Origin: Chersky-840 sp963848335
Lineage (GTDB): Bacteria > Actinomycetota > Acidimicrobiia > Acidimicrobiales > UBA8190
NCBI GenBank assembly: GCA_963848335.1
Contig: CAWKDD010000004.1
Span: 67,749-131,748 of the forward strand
Direction: 5' to 3'
DNA: 64,000 bases
Each line of letters opens with the position of its first letter. Position 1 is the first letter of the stretch. Shown here one piece after another: positions 33,435 to 43,024 of the stretch. Made by a program: the position numbers and the translations under genes. The notes under the pieces were generated by a model, which saw only the letters and a program-made list of their open reading frames with translations, was not told the origin of the DNA and did no database searches.

Positions 33435-34652
33435 CTAGGTGGGGTCGCGCTCGATCGGGCACACCATGCATCGGGGCCCACCGCGCCCCCGCCCGAGCTC
33501 GCTGCCTTCGACGCTCACCACCTCGATGCCGTGTTTCCTCAACATGGTATTGGTGGCCACGTTGCGGTCGTAGCCGAAGACGACCCCGGGGGCGACGGCC
33601 AGATAGTTGGTGCCGTCGTCCCACTGCTCGCGCTCGGCGGCCCGGATGTCCTCGTCGGTGCTGAGCACCGTCACCTCGTCGACCCCGAACACCTCTGCCA
33701 GGGTGTCCCACAGGCTGTGGTTGTGCGCCACGTCGAATCCCTCGTTCTCGCCAGGGGTGATCGTCCAGGACCGGAGGTGGCGGTCGAAATAGGGGTACAG
33801 CACGAACGTGGCTCGGTCGACCATGGTCATGGCCGTGTCGAGATGCATCATGGAGTGTGACTTGGGCAGCTCGACGGCGATCACCTTGTCGGCCTGGCCG
33901 GAGTCGAAAAGGCTCCGGGTGAGGATCTCGGCCCCCATAGGTGTGGTGCGCTCTCCCATACCGATCATGACCGTGGCATTCCCGATCACATGGACGTCGC
34001 CACCTTCAACCGATGCGGGCAGGTGGTTGAGGTCGTCGTCTCCGTAGTACCTGACGAACTGGGCGTCGGCGAAGAGCGGGTGGAAGCGGTAGATGGCACG
34101 GCTGTGCAGTGTCTCGCGCTGGCGGGCCAGCTTGGCCATCGGGTTGATCGACACGCCACCGTAGATCCAACAGGAGTTGTCCCGCTGGAAGAGGTGATTC
34201 GGCAGCGGCGCCAAGAGGAAGTCGTCCGCCCGCAACGTCTCCCATTTGAGGCTCTTGGCGCCGATGGGATGCATGTCGCCTTTGAGGACCCCACCCACGA
34301 GGTAGGTGGCGAGGGTGGCGCCGTCGAGGTCGTCGAAGAGGCGGCGGAGGGGACCGACGAGCGTCGGCCCGAGGATTTCGGGGGTGCACAGGCGGTCGAG
34401 GACGAAGGCACGACCCTCGTCGATCTCGAGGACCTCGCCGAGCAACTGCCCGTAGTAATGGACGCGGACGCCCTTTTCGCGGAGGGCCTCGGCGAAGGCG
34501 TCGTGCTCCTCCTTGGCCTTCTTGGCCCACAACACGTCGTCGAAGAGCATGTCGCCGATGTTCTGCGGGGTGAGGCGGGACAGCTCCAGGCCGGGCCGGT
34601 GGAGGATGGCCTGGCGTAGCTGTCCCACCTCCGAGTCGACGCGAAACGTCAT
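33435..34652 (-). CDS. arcA: Arginine deiminase
   Basis: A 405-aa guanidino-group hydrolase turning arginine into citrulline and ammonia. The N-terminal VDSEVGQLRQAILHRPGLEL, the substrate segments FQRDNSCWIYGG and EGGDVHVIGN, and the nucleophilic Cys near the C-terminus (GGPRCMVCP) match the family. The ATG at 34652 is preceded by AGGAGG at 7 nt. It is the second gene of the arc operon, after the antiporter. Confidence 0.93.
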   Translation of the reverse strand: MTFRVDSEVGQLRQAILHRPGLELSRLTPQNIGDMLFDDVLWAKKAKEEHDAFAEALREKGVRVHYYGQLLGEVLEIDEGRAFVLDRLCTPEILGPTLVGPLRRLFDDLDGATLATYLVGGVLKGDMHPIGAKSLKWETLRADDFLLAPLPNHLFQRDNSCWIYGGVSINPMAKLARQRETLHSRAIYRFHPLFADAQFVRYYGDDDLNHLPASVEGGDVHVIGNATVMIGMGERTTPMGAEILTRSLFDSGQADKVIAVELPKSHSMMHLDTAMTMVDRATFVLYPYFDRHLRSWTITPGENEGFDVAHNHSLWDTLAEVFGVDEVTVLSTDEDIRAAEREQWDDGTNYLAVAPGVVFGYDRNVATNTMLRKHGIEVVSVEGSELGRGRGGPRCMVCPIERDPT

Positions 34653-34729
34653 GGCGGTTCCTCCTGTGGGCTTTCTGCGGTCGTGGTTCGTCACTCGCCG
34701 GTTCGGGCCGGCTCGGTCGTGGCCGCCGT

Positions 34730-36180
34730 TCATGCCGACCTGGGCAGCACGGCGACCGGCTGGTCCGGGGGATTGTCGACCGGCTCGGGGGCCTCACCGA
34801 GACGCTGTCGGCGGGCGTTCAAGAAGGCGAACAGGATGAGGCCCGCCAAGAGGACCACGAGAGCCTGGTAGACGACCTGGTATCCCGAGGCGAAGGTCAC
34901 CCACATCGAGAACAGGACACTCGCTCCGGCCACCGACAGGTCTCGGGCCAAGGCCCAGCCCTGCACGCGTCGGCGGCGCGAGACCAGGTACGTGAGCTGG
35001 GCGATGGCCGACATGAAGTAGGGGATGGCGACGGTCACGACGGTCAGGTCGACCAGGTAGGTGAACACCGTCAGTCCCGTGCTGGTGTTGTACCGCCACA
35101 GCATGAGCAGCGACGGCAGCGCCGTGCCGACCAGGATGCCGAACCAGGCCGTGCCCTTGCGGTCGCTCCAGGCGAAGGGACGGGGGAAGAGGTCGTCTTG
35201 GGCTATGGCCCGTGAGGTCTCGGTGACGATCAGGGTCCACCCGTTGAGCGCCCCGATGCCCGAGACGACGGCCAGGGCGGCGATGAACTTTCCAGGCCAG
35301 GTGCCGTGGGAGAAGATGCCCTGGAATGCATTGACGAACGGTGACCCGGTGTTCACGAGCGTGTGCTGGGGCACCAGGCCGAACACCGCCGCGGTCACGA
35401 GCACGTACAACAGGGCGCTGGCGGCCGTGCCGTACACCGAGGCCCGACCGACGTTGCGTCGGGGGTTCCTCACCCGCCTGGCTGTGATGGCCGCCGCTTC
35501 GACCCCGATGAAGGAGAAGAGTGCCACACCGGCGGCGATCCCGATGCCGCTGTAGAGGCTCCCCCCGAAGCGTTGAAGTGCCCGAAGTTGACCGAGCGGA
35601 CGAAGAACCAGCCGATCACACCGACGAACAGCAGGGGGAGGAACTTCAGGATGACGGTGATGTTCTGGAACCACGCCATCTGGCGGACCCCGACCAGGTT
35701 CACCACCGCCGGCACCCACAGTCCCACCAGGGCGATCCCCCAGTTCTCCATCCCTGTGGGATGGGTGATGCCGAACAGGGCGTCGACGTAGAACACCCAC
35801 GACGACACGATGGCGGCGTTGCCAGCCCAGGCCTGCACCCAGTAGCACCAGCCGACGAGGTAGCCCGCGAAGTCACCGAACTCGTGGCGCGAGTACGCGT
35901 ACAGGCCGCCGTCGCTGTTGGGCACCCGCTTGGTGAGCTGGCCGAACAGCACGCCCAGGAGCAGGGCGCCGATGGCGATGACGCCCAGGACGACGAGCGA
36001 CATGGTGCCCGCACCGGCCATGACGGCCGGCATGGTGAACACGCCGGTCCCCACGATGCTTCCGATGACCAGTCCGGTGGCCGAGGTCAGCCCCAACGAG
36101 TGGGCCTTCTCCTTGTTGCGCGGTGACAGCGGTGTCGCCGCCTTCGGACTCGGGCTTGCTGCGCTCGGCGCAATCGTCAT
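34730..36180 (-). pseudogene. arcD: Arginine/ornithine antiporter-like APC permease, frameshifted
   Basis: APC-superfamily transporter (about 483 aa when repaired) with about 12 membrane segments; the N-terminal GLVIGSIVGTGVFTMPAVMA is typical. It should exchange arginine for ornithine for the deiminase pathway. The reading frame breaks in a run of six C at 35561-35566: the N-terminal part ends at FGHFNAS and the rest (GGSLYSGIGIAAGVALFSFIGVEA) is in another frame. Adding one base to the run restores the frame, so a homopolymer error is quite possible. The start ATG is 36180. Confidence 0.8.
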
Positions 36181-36264
36181 TCGACTCACCTGTTTCCGTC
36201 GAGCCCGGGATGGGCGGATGAACGCTTCCGGGACATAATCCGACGGGCACACGGGTGGGAAATA

Positions 36265-36278
36265 GGGGCGAAAGACCC
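36265..36278. promoter_or_regulatory. DosR-type box upstream of the arc operon
   Basis: GGGGCGAAAGACCC matches GGGNC-N4-GNCCC exactly. It lies 85 bp before the arcD start codon. A larger inverted repeat (GGGGGCCA...TGGTCCCCC, about 36279-36303) is next to it. The rest of the 36181-36378 gap shows no gene. Confidence 0.55.
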
Positions 36279-36378
36279 GGGGGGCCACCGGCGATGGTCC
36301 CCCTGGCGCCGGGGAACTCCCGGGTACTGCTCCTTGTCCTGTTCTGGGCCCGTCGGGGCAGGTCCCGGGGTCGGTCGG

Positions 36379-38634
36379 TCAGCGCGAGCCGTGCACCGTG
36401 AGCCCGACCGGCGTCTCGCCATGGGGCGGGATGGAGGGGCCGACCTCGGGCTCGGGGGGTCGGGCGTCGACCTCCACGCCGAGGGTCGGCACGATCCTGT
36501 CGAGCCAGCGGGGCATGTACCAGTTGGACCGGCCCAGCAGCTCCATCACCGACGGGACCAGGACCAGGCGCACGAGACTGGCGTCAATGAGGATCGAGGC
36601 TGCCAACCCCAGGCCGAAGACCTTCAAGATCCGGAGCGGGTCACCGATCACGAAGGACCCGAACACACAGATCATGATGGCGGCGGCCGACGTGATGACC
36701 CGGGCCGTCTTGGCCAGTCCGTCGGCCACGGACGACGAATTGTCCCCGGTCCGGCGCCACTCCTCACGCATGCGGCTCAGGAGGAAGACCTCGTAGTCCA
36801 TCGACAGCCCGAAGAGGATGGTGAACATCATGAGCGGAATCCAGGGGTCGATCGGGCCGGTGCGACCGATGCCGATGAGCGACCCACCCCACCCCCACTG
36901 GAAGACGGCCACGATCACGCCGTACGCGGCACCCACCGACAAGAGGTTCATGATGGCGGCTTTGAGCGGGATCACCACCGATCGGAAGACGGCCATCAGC
37001 AACAAGAACGCGAGCACGATGACCGCGACGATCACCCACGGCAGTCTGTGGGCGAGGTAATTCGAGGCGTCGACGCTGGCCGCGGTCTCCCCTCCGACCA
37101 ACACCTTCAACCCCGTTCCGGCCGTGGCGCGGGGGATGACGGTGGAACGAAGGTTCGTCACCAGTTGGGAGGTCTGGGCGGCCTGCGGCGCCGTGGTCGG
37201 ATAGGCGATGATCACCGCCGCGCTGTGGTCCGCGCTGGTCTCGACCGGTGCCGCGAACGCGATTCCCGGAGTCGCCCGTAGAGCCTGGTCCACCGTGGTC
37301 ATCGCTCGGGAGTCCGCTGCCGACGGCAGGGGCGCGGCCACCACCAGCGGTCCGTTGAACCCGGGGCCGAACCCCTCGGCCAGCAGGTCGTAGGCCTGAC
37401 GGGTCGTCAGCGACGTCGGGTCGTTGGCGGCGTCGGTGAAGGCCAGGCGCATGGAGAACAGAGGGATGGCCAGCGTCACCAGCACGACGAGAGCGAGGAC
37501 CCCCCAGGTCCAGGGGCGGCGCTGGATGGCCCGGCTCCACCGGTACCAGAAGCTGTCGGTCGCCGGCGTGGCCCCGGTCTGCAGCAGCTTGGGAAGGTGC
37601 ATGCGGTCGATGGCCCTTCCCGCGAAACCCAGCATGGACGGCAACAAGGTGAGCGCGCCGGCCATCACCAGGAGCACTGCCGCGATCGTGCCGACGGCGA
37701 GGCCCTGGAGGAACGGCAGCTGCAGGAGGAAGAGGCCGACCAGGGAGATGACGACCGTGGTCCCGGCGAAGAGGACGGCCCGGCCCGACGTCGCCAGCGC
37801 GGTTGCGACCGCCTGGCGCGGCTCACGGCCCTCGAACAAACCCTGCCGGTACCGGGTGACGATGAACAGGGCGTAGTCGATGCCCACGCCCAACCCGATC
37901 ATGGCCAGCATCTCCGGAGCGAAGACGGGGACGTTCAGCACGTGGCTGAGCAGGTCCTCGAGCGCGAAGCCGATGGCGATGCCGAACAGGGCGGTCAGGA
38001 TGGGCAGGCCCATGGCCACCACCGAGCCGAAGGCGATCAGCATGATGACCATGGCTCCGAAGATCCCCGCCCCTTCGCTGGGCCCAGGAGCGGCGGTTAC
38101 GACGTTGCCGATGGGCCCTCCGCCCAGGGCGATCCGGTAGCCCGGACGGTCGAAGGACTCGGCGACGTCGATCACCCGTTTGACCGCGGCGTTGGGGATG
38201 GTGGAGACGTCCTGGTCGAATTGCACCACCGCGAAGGCGATGCGCCGGTCGGCGGAGATCTGATGGTCGCCGGGGGTGAAGGGGCTCCGTACCACGGTGA
38301 CGTGAGGGAGCGTCGACAGCGTTGCGACCATCCGCTCGGTGGTCGAACGGTTGGCGGGCGACTGGATCGAGGTGGTCGTCGCCATGACCACGTCGGCGCT
38401 CGTTCCCGCAGTCTGGGGGAAGCGGGCGGCGAGGAGGTTCTGCACCTGTTGGGAGGCGGAATCGCCCGATCCGAACGAGTCCTGGAACCGACTGCCCATG
38501 GACTGGGCCACGACGGTGATGGCCACGATGGCGGCGATCCACAGGATCAGGACCCGGCGCCGGTGGTCGTAGCACCAGCCCGCCACTCGCCCGAGAGCGC
38601 TCTGCTCCGGTGTCGACGGGCCTTCAGGGCTCAA
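36379..38634 (-). CDS. MMPL/RND-family membrane transporter
   Basis: A 751-aa transporter with two repeats of one helix, a large external loop and five helices. MMPL features include VVAQSMG after helix 1, EMLAMIGLGVGIDYALFIVTRYR, TILFGLSMDYEVFLLSRMREEW and RVITSAAAIMICVFGSF. It probably exports lipids or drugs using proton flow. The TTG at 38634, preceded by GGGAG, is my preferred start; a GTG at 38688 would put the operator inside the gene. It is divergent from a TetR gene. Confidence 0.85.
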   Translation of the reverse strand: MSPEGPSTPEQSALGRVAGWCYDHRRRVLILWIAAIVAITVVAQSMGSRFQDSFGSGDSASQQVQNLLAARFPQTAGTSADVVMATTTSIQSPANRSTTERMVATLSTLPHVTVVRSPFTPGDHQISADRRIAFAVVQFDQDVSTIPNAAVKRVIDVAESFDRPGYRIALGGGPIGNVVTAAPGPSEGAGIFGAMVIMLIAFGSVVAMGLPILTALFGIAIGFALEDLLSHVLNVPVFAPEMLAMIGLGVGIDYALFIVTRYRQGLFEGREPRQAVATALATSGRAVLFAGTTVVISLVGLFLLQLPFLQGLAVGTIAAVLLVMAGALTLLPSMLGFAGRAIDRMHLPKLLQTGATPATDSFWYRWSRAIQRRPWTWGVLALVVLVTLAIPLFSMRLAFTDAANDPTSLTTRQAYDLLAEGFGPGFNGPLVVAAPLPSAADSRAMTTVDQALRATPGIAFAAPVETSADHSAAVIIAYPTTAPQAAQTSQLVTNLRSTVIPRATAGTGLKVLVGGETAASVDASNYLAHRLPWVIVAVIVLAFLLLMAVFRSVVIPLKAAIMNLLSVGAAYGVIVAVFQWGWGGSLIGIGRTGPIDPWIPLMMFTILFGLSMDYEVFLLSRMREEWRRTGDNSSSVADGLAKTARVITSAAAIMICVFGSFVIGDPLRILKVFGLGLAASILIDASLVRLVLVPSVMELLGRSNWYMPRWLDRIVPTLGVEVDARPPEPEVGPSIPPHGETPVGLTVHGSR

Positions 38635-38665
38635 CGGGCACTCCCGGCGCCGGAGTCGGTATAAT

Positions 38666-38678
38666 TCATCACTGATGA
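38666..38678. promoter_or_regulatory. Palindrome between MMPL and TetR genes
   Basis: TCATCACTGATGA is a perfect 6-bp inverted repeat around one base, with weaker symmetry out to 38661-38685. It sits between divergent genes and is a good candidate for the operator of the adjacent TetR regulator. The AT-rich surroundings (ATAATT) could supply a -10 element. Confidence 0.6.
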
Positions 38679-38733
38679 GTTCTATCACGGGGAGCGGGGC
38701 GGGGGAAGCCCGCCGGGCTCCGGGCCACGGGCG

Positions 38734-39327
38734 ATGACGGTCGGTCGAGGACGCCGCCCGGGCAAGGCGGACACCAGAGCCGAGATCGTCGCCGCCGCCC
38801 GAGCCGTCTTCTCCGAGCACGGCTACGCCGGGGCCAGCATGCGTGCCGTGGCGCGAACCGCCGGAGTGGACCCCGCGCTCGTCCACCACTACTTCGCCGA
38901 CAAGGCGGCGCTCTTCGTCGAGACCATGGCGCTGCCGGTCGATCCGAGAGAGATCAAAGAAGAGGTGGAGGCCGAAGGGTTCGGCGGACGACGGCTGGTG
39001 GAGCGCTTTCTCGCCCAATGGGAACGCGGCAAGGATCCGGGCTCATCGCTGTTCGTCAACCTCGTCCAGGCCATGGCGGCCTCTCCCGAGGTGGCGGACA
39101 ACGTGCGCCAGTTCGTCACGGAGCGCATCGCGCTCCACGGCGCGCCCGGTGACAGTGAGGAGACGCAGCGTCTGCGCCGGTCCCTGGTGTCCTCACAGCT
39201 CTTGGGGCTCGCCTGGACCCGCTACGTCATGCGCATGGAGCCCGTGGCGTCAGCCAGCCGGGCCCAGGTCGCCGAGTGGGCCGGCCCCAACATCGATCGA
39301 TACGCGACGGGCAGGCTGGCGGACTGA
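38734..39327 (+). CDS. TetR-family regulator of MMPL transporter
   Basis: A 197-aa TetR protein with an N-terminal HTH (IVAAARAVFSEHGYAGASMR then AVARTAGVDPALVHHYFADK). The C-terminal half resembles TetR_C regions found in actinobacterial efflux repressors. Divergent from the transporter with the palindrome between them, so it most likely represses both. Confidence 0.88.
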   Translation: MTVGRGRRPGKADTRAEIVAAARAVFSEHGYAGASMRAVARTAGVDPALVHHYFADKAALFVETMALPVDPREIKEEVEAEGFGGRRLVERFLAQWERGKDPGSSLFVNLVQAMAASPEVADNVRQFVTERIALHGAPGDSEETQRLRRSLVSSQLLGLAWTRYVMRMEPVASASRAQVAEWAGPNIDRYATGRLAD

Positions 39328-39360
39328 GCGGGGTCGCCCCCGGACCTCTGTCGCGCGTGG

Positions 39361-40764
39361 TCACGAGGGACCGGTAGCAGTACCGCTACCGGTGAGGGCG
39401 AGGACCTCTTCGAAACCTCCGGAGAAACAGTCCATCAGCACCTCGACGTCCGGCACCGCCGCCGCGTCGACCGTGACCCCGACTCCACAGTTGTGGTCGT
39501 AGGACAGCAGCGTGATGTTGGCGGCCGCACCCAGTGTCGGACCGAACGGTACGTACCGCATCATGCGAGCACCGGCCAGGTAAACGGGGAATTCGAGGCC
39601 CGGCACGTTGCTCGCCAGGAAGTCCACGTGCTTGAGCATGCTCCCGACGGTCCCCGGAGGCAGCAGGTTGAGGGCGCCGGCAATGGTGTTGGAGTGCGGG
39701 ACCGAGCGTTCGTCGCGGGCCCAACGGCAGCGCTCCCCGATGGCCCGGATCCTCGCCGTCGGATCGGCCAGGCCCACGGGGACGGTGAAGCGCTCGAGGG
39801 TGATGCGGTTCCCGGCGGCAGGGTCCTCGGCGGTGCGGACGCTGATGGGCAGGGTGACCCGCAGCTCCTCGACGGGTCGGCCGTGAATCTCGTGGTAGCG
39901 CCGAAACCCACCGGTCACGGCTGCCATGAACCCGTCGTTGACCGAGCCCCCGGCGCTCGCCGACGCCTTCTTCAGGTCTTCGAGCCCGACCTCGAGCATG
40001 CCGAGGCGGCGTCTCAGACTGCGCGCCTTCATGACCGGGGAGAGCGTGCGGGAGACCGGTGCGACGGTGCGACCGACAGAGCACAACGTCTCCAGCGTGC
40101 TCAACGAGCTGCGGACGGGGTGCCGGCCCGTTCGCCACGCCGACGGCAGTGCCGCCCCCGCCTGTTGGCGCGCTGCCGCCATGGCCTTGCGCCCTCCGTG
40201 GAGGAGGGACGCCACCACGAGCTCGCCGGTCCCGTGGGCCTGCTCGGCGGGGAGCACGGGGAGCGCGCCCTGGGCCGGAGAATGGCGCTCGGTGTCGAAC
40301 AGAGACAGAAGGAGCTGCATCCCGCCGATCCCGTCGGTGAGGGAGTGGTGCAGCTTCATCACCAGTGCCGCCCCGCCGTCGTCGAGGCCCTCGACGAGAG
40401 TGAACTCCCAGAGCGGATGGGCGGTGTCGAAGCCGGTCATGGCGGCGACCCGGGCCATCTCGAGCACGGTGGCCGAGCTGTGGGGCACAGGGGACGCCAC
40501 CCGCCGCAGGTGCCAGGAGAGTTCGAAGTCGGGATCGAGCTCCCAGCGGGGGGTTGCCAGGCGGACGGGGGGCTCTACGGGGCGCCGGCGGAAGATGGGA
40601 ATCAGGCGGGTGGCCCGTTCGAGGCGGTCGACGAGCGTCTCCCAGTCCGGTGACCGGTCGAGCCATGCCACCGCGACGATCGTGGCCCGCAGGGCGGGAT
40701 CGCTCTCCATGTACCAGGAGAAGGCGTCGCTCTCCCTCATGAATTGATCGGCTCGACCGGCCAT
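39361..40764 (-). CDS. Wax ester synthase/diacylglycerol acyltransferase (WS/DGAT)
   Basis: A 467-aa acyltransferase that makes triacylglycerol or wax esters from acyl-CoA. The catalytic HHxxxDG motif is KLHHSLTDGIGG. The second-half motifs VNDGFMAAVTGGFRRYH and SNVPG are also present. The ATG at 40764 follows GAGGAGGG. In M. tuberculosis the homologous tgs1 is induced by DosR in hypoxia for lipid storage; a DosR-type box lies 62 bp upstream of this gene. Confidence 0.9.
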   Translation of the reverse strand: MAGRADQFMRESDAFSWYMESDPALRATIVAVAWLDRSPDWETLVDRLERATRLIPIFRRRPVEPPVRLATPRWELDPDFELSWHLRRVASPVPHSSATVLEMARVAAMTGFDTAHPLWEFTLVEGLDDGGAALVMKLHHSLTDGIGGMQLLLSLFDTERHSPAQGALPVLPAEQAHGTGELVVASLLHGGRKAMAAARQQAGAALPSAWRTGRHPVRSSLSTLETLCSVGRTVAPVSRTLSPVMKARSLRRRLGMLEVGLEDLKKASASAGGSVNDGFMAAVTGGFRRYHEIHGRPVEELRVTLPISVRTAEDPAAGNRITLERFTVPVGLADPTARIRAIGERCRWARDERSVPHSNTIAGALNLLPPGTVGSMLKHVDFLASNVPGLEFPVYLAGARMMRYVPFGPTLGAAANITLLSYDHNCGVGVTVDAAAVPDVEVLMDCFSGGFEEVLALTGSGTATGPS

Positions 40765-40825
40765 GGTCCCTCCTCGGAGGCGGGTGCCCGACACCCTGCT
40801 TACGGCAGCCGGTCGATGTCGTCCA

Positions 40826-40839
40826 GAGGCCAAAGTCCC
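40826..40839. promoter_or_regulatory. DosR-type box upstream of WS/DGAT
   Basis: GAGGCCAAAGTCCC: one mismatch to GGGNC-N4-GNCCC and a perfect AGTCCC right half. It lies 62 bp upstream of the WS/DGAT start. Confidence 0.45.
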
Positions 40840-40934
40840 CCGGCCTCGAAACAGCCCGGAAAACCGCTCTGGACCGACGTTTCGGCAAGGGTCGCACCCC
40901 GTGCACCCCGAGGGTCACACGTCCTTCGAAGTAT

Positions 40935-40948
40935 GGGCCTTCGGCCCT
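40935..40948. promoter_or_regulatory. DosR-type box upstream of MFS gene
   Basis: GGGCCTTCGGCCCT: one mismatch to the consensus, and it shares TTCGGCCCTA with other sites in the island. It is 118 bp before the MFS start codon in a 301-bp gap that holds no gene. Confidence 0.5.
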
Positions 40949-41065
40949 AGTGGCTCGGTCCCGGGGCGACAAACATCGGAAGAGAGTTCAGGTTTCACCA
41001 ACTGGGCCGGGCCCAGGTCCATCCAGGACCGGTGGCCCCGAAGGGTGAGGGGGAGGGTGATCGAG

Positions 41066-42962
41066 ATGTCCATCACCACCATGCCGATCAGGAGCCGTAG
41101 CCACGGTCGGCTGTACGACGCCCTCTGGAAGCGCCAGCTCACCCGCTACCCGAACAAGCCCGCACGTATGGGCTACCTCGGCATCGTGGTGCTCACCACC
41201 ATCGTCCTCTACTACCTGTACTACGTGGAGGGCGCCATCACCCCGCTGTTGCTGCCCTATTACCACATGTCGTTCCTGTACTTCCTCTACCTGTTGGTGG
41301 TGTCGAACGCCATCGGCGCCTTCACCGCCATCATCGGGGGCCTCTCCGACAGGATCGGTCGGGCCAACCTGACCATCTACGGAACGCTCACCGTCGGCCT
41401 CGTCCAGCTCGTGGCGGTGCCCCACATCCACAGCGAATTCGGTTTCGCCCTCGCCTACTGCGTGATCGGGTTCGTGGAAGGGATCATCCTCGTGTCCACG
41501 CCGGCGCTCATGCGCGACTTCTCGCCGCAGATGGGGCGCGGCGCGGCCATGGGATTCTGGGCGCTGGGGCCGACGGTGGGCAGTCTGCTGGCCAGTGTGG
41601 TCGCCACTCGGACTCTGGTCCACCTCCACCCCTGGCAGGACCAGTTCGTCATCTCCGGTCTCGTGTGCATGGTGGTGGTCGCCATCGCCTTCGTCGCCCT
41701 GCGCGAGCTCTCCCCGCAGCTCCGTGACCAGCTCATGGTGTCGGACAACGAGCGCGCCCTGGTCGATGCCCGGGCCAAGGGCATCGACGTGGATAAGGCC
41801 ACGCGGCACCCGATGAGGTCCATGCTGCGCCTGGACCTCATCGCCTCGTCCCTGGGCATCTCGGTCTTCCTGCTCATCTACTTCGCGTCTGTCAGCGTGC
41901 TCACCCTGTACTGGGTGGTGATCTTCAACCGCACCACCGCCGACGCCAACGGCATCAACATGTGGTACTGGGCGTGCATGTCGCTGATGCTCGTGTTCTT
42001 CGGCGTCGTCTCGGACCGGTTCCGGGTCCGCAAGCCGTTCATGCTGGTGGGAGCGGCGGGGACGGTCGTCATGACCATCGTCCTGCTGCATCAGATCGAT
42101 CACCCCACCACCGGCTACTACTCCAACGTCTTCGTGGTGGTGCTTCTCGGCCTGTTCATCGGGATGACCTACACGCCGTGGATGGCGGGCTACACCGAGG
42201 CCGTCGAGGCGCACAACCCGGCACTGTCGGCCACGGGGCTGGCGGTGTGGGGCTGGATCCTGCGCATCGTGGTGGCCCTGTCGTTCATCGTCCTCCCCCG
42301 GGTCATCACCACCTCCACCACCCTGGTGGACAACCAGAACGCCGCCACGAACCTGCAGACCTTCGAGCTCGCCCAGCCCTATGTGCCGGCGGCCGGGAAC
42401 CTGCATCCCGAAGGCCGCGCCGGCGAGTGTCCTCACCTCGCTCAAGGCCATGCAGCCCTACGGTCCGGGCCAAGCCTTGGCGGCGTTGCTCCAGACCTAC
42501 GGGAAGACCCACGACGTCATGGCGGGGATGGCGGCGGTGCCGGCCTCGCTCAAGATCCAGGTTCAGGGCCTGCTCGCCTTCTCGCCCCTTGCCACCGACA
42601 TCCAGGCCGGGAAGCCGGTCTCCAACGCGCAGATCGCGGCTGTGCGGTCCAGCTCGCCCCAGCTGGCCACATTGCTGAGCGTCGAGAAGAAGGTCATCCC
42701 GGCCCAGAAGGCGTCGAGCAACGAGTGGAAGCGGTGGTGGTGGGTGTGCGTCGCGGGGCAGCTCGTGTTCCTCGTGCTCGTGTTCTTCATGCGCGGCCGT
42801 TGGAGCCCCCGGGCCGCCAAGGCTGACTTCGACCAGCACGAGCAGCTCGTGGCGGCCGAGCTCGCCAAGCTGCGAGGAGGAAAGCCCGAGACTGTCGAAC
42901 CTGTGCCGGTCCCGCTGTTGGCTCCGACCGGCACCGAGGACGGTTCGCTATGGGTGCGCTAG
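41066..42962 (+). pseudogene. MFS transporter with a large insert before the last helix, frameshifted
   Basis: Major facilitator protein: eleven helices run normally (VLYYLYYVEGAITPLL, GGLSDRIGR, FFGVVSDRFRVRKP), then about 120 soluble residues rich in Ala/Gln/Ser come before a last helix (WWWVCVAGQLVFLVLVFF) and a charged tail. The ATG at 41066 follows GGGAGGG. One extra base near 42404 breaks the frame inside the insert; without it the reading continues as NLIPKAAPASVLTSLK. It precedes an acyl-CoA synthetase gene by 62 bp, which suggests transport of an acid or lipid. Whether the break is real is unclear. Confidence 0.75.
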
Positions 42963-43024
42963 GTCGGCGCGCCGGTGACAGCTCGGCTCACCTCAGGGTC
43001 TTTCAGAGGCACAGGGGGAAGGTC

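Noticed and set aside
36279..36303. Large GC hairpin upstream of arcD as a terminator of the transporter side
   Set aside because: Both flanking genes are on the minus strand and the hairpin is upstream of arcD, so a terminator for a plus-strand gene is not needed; it was only noted with the box.
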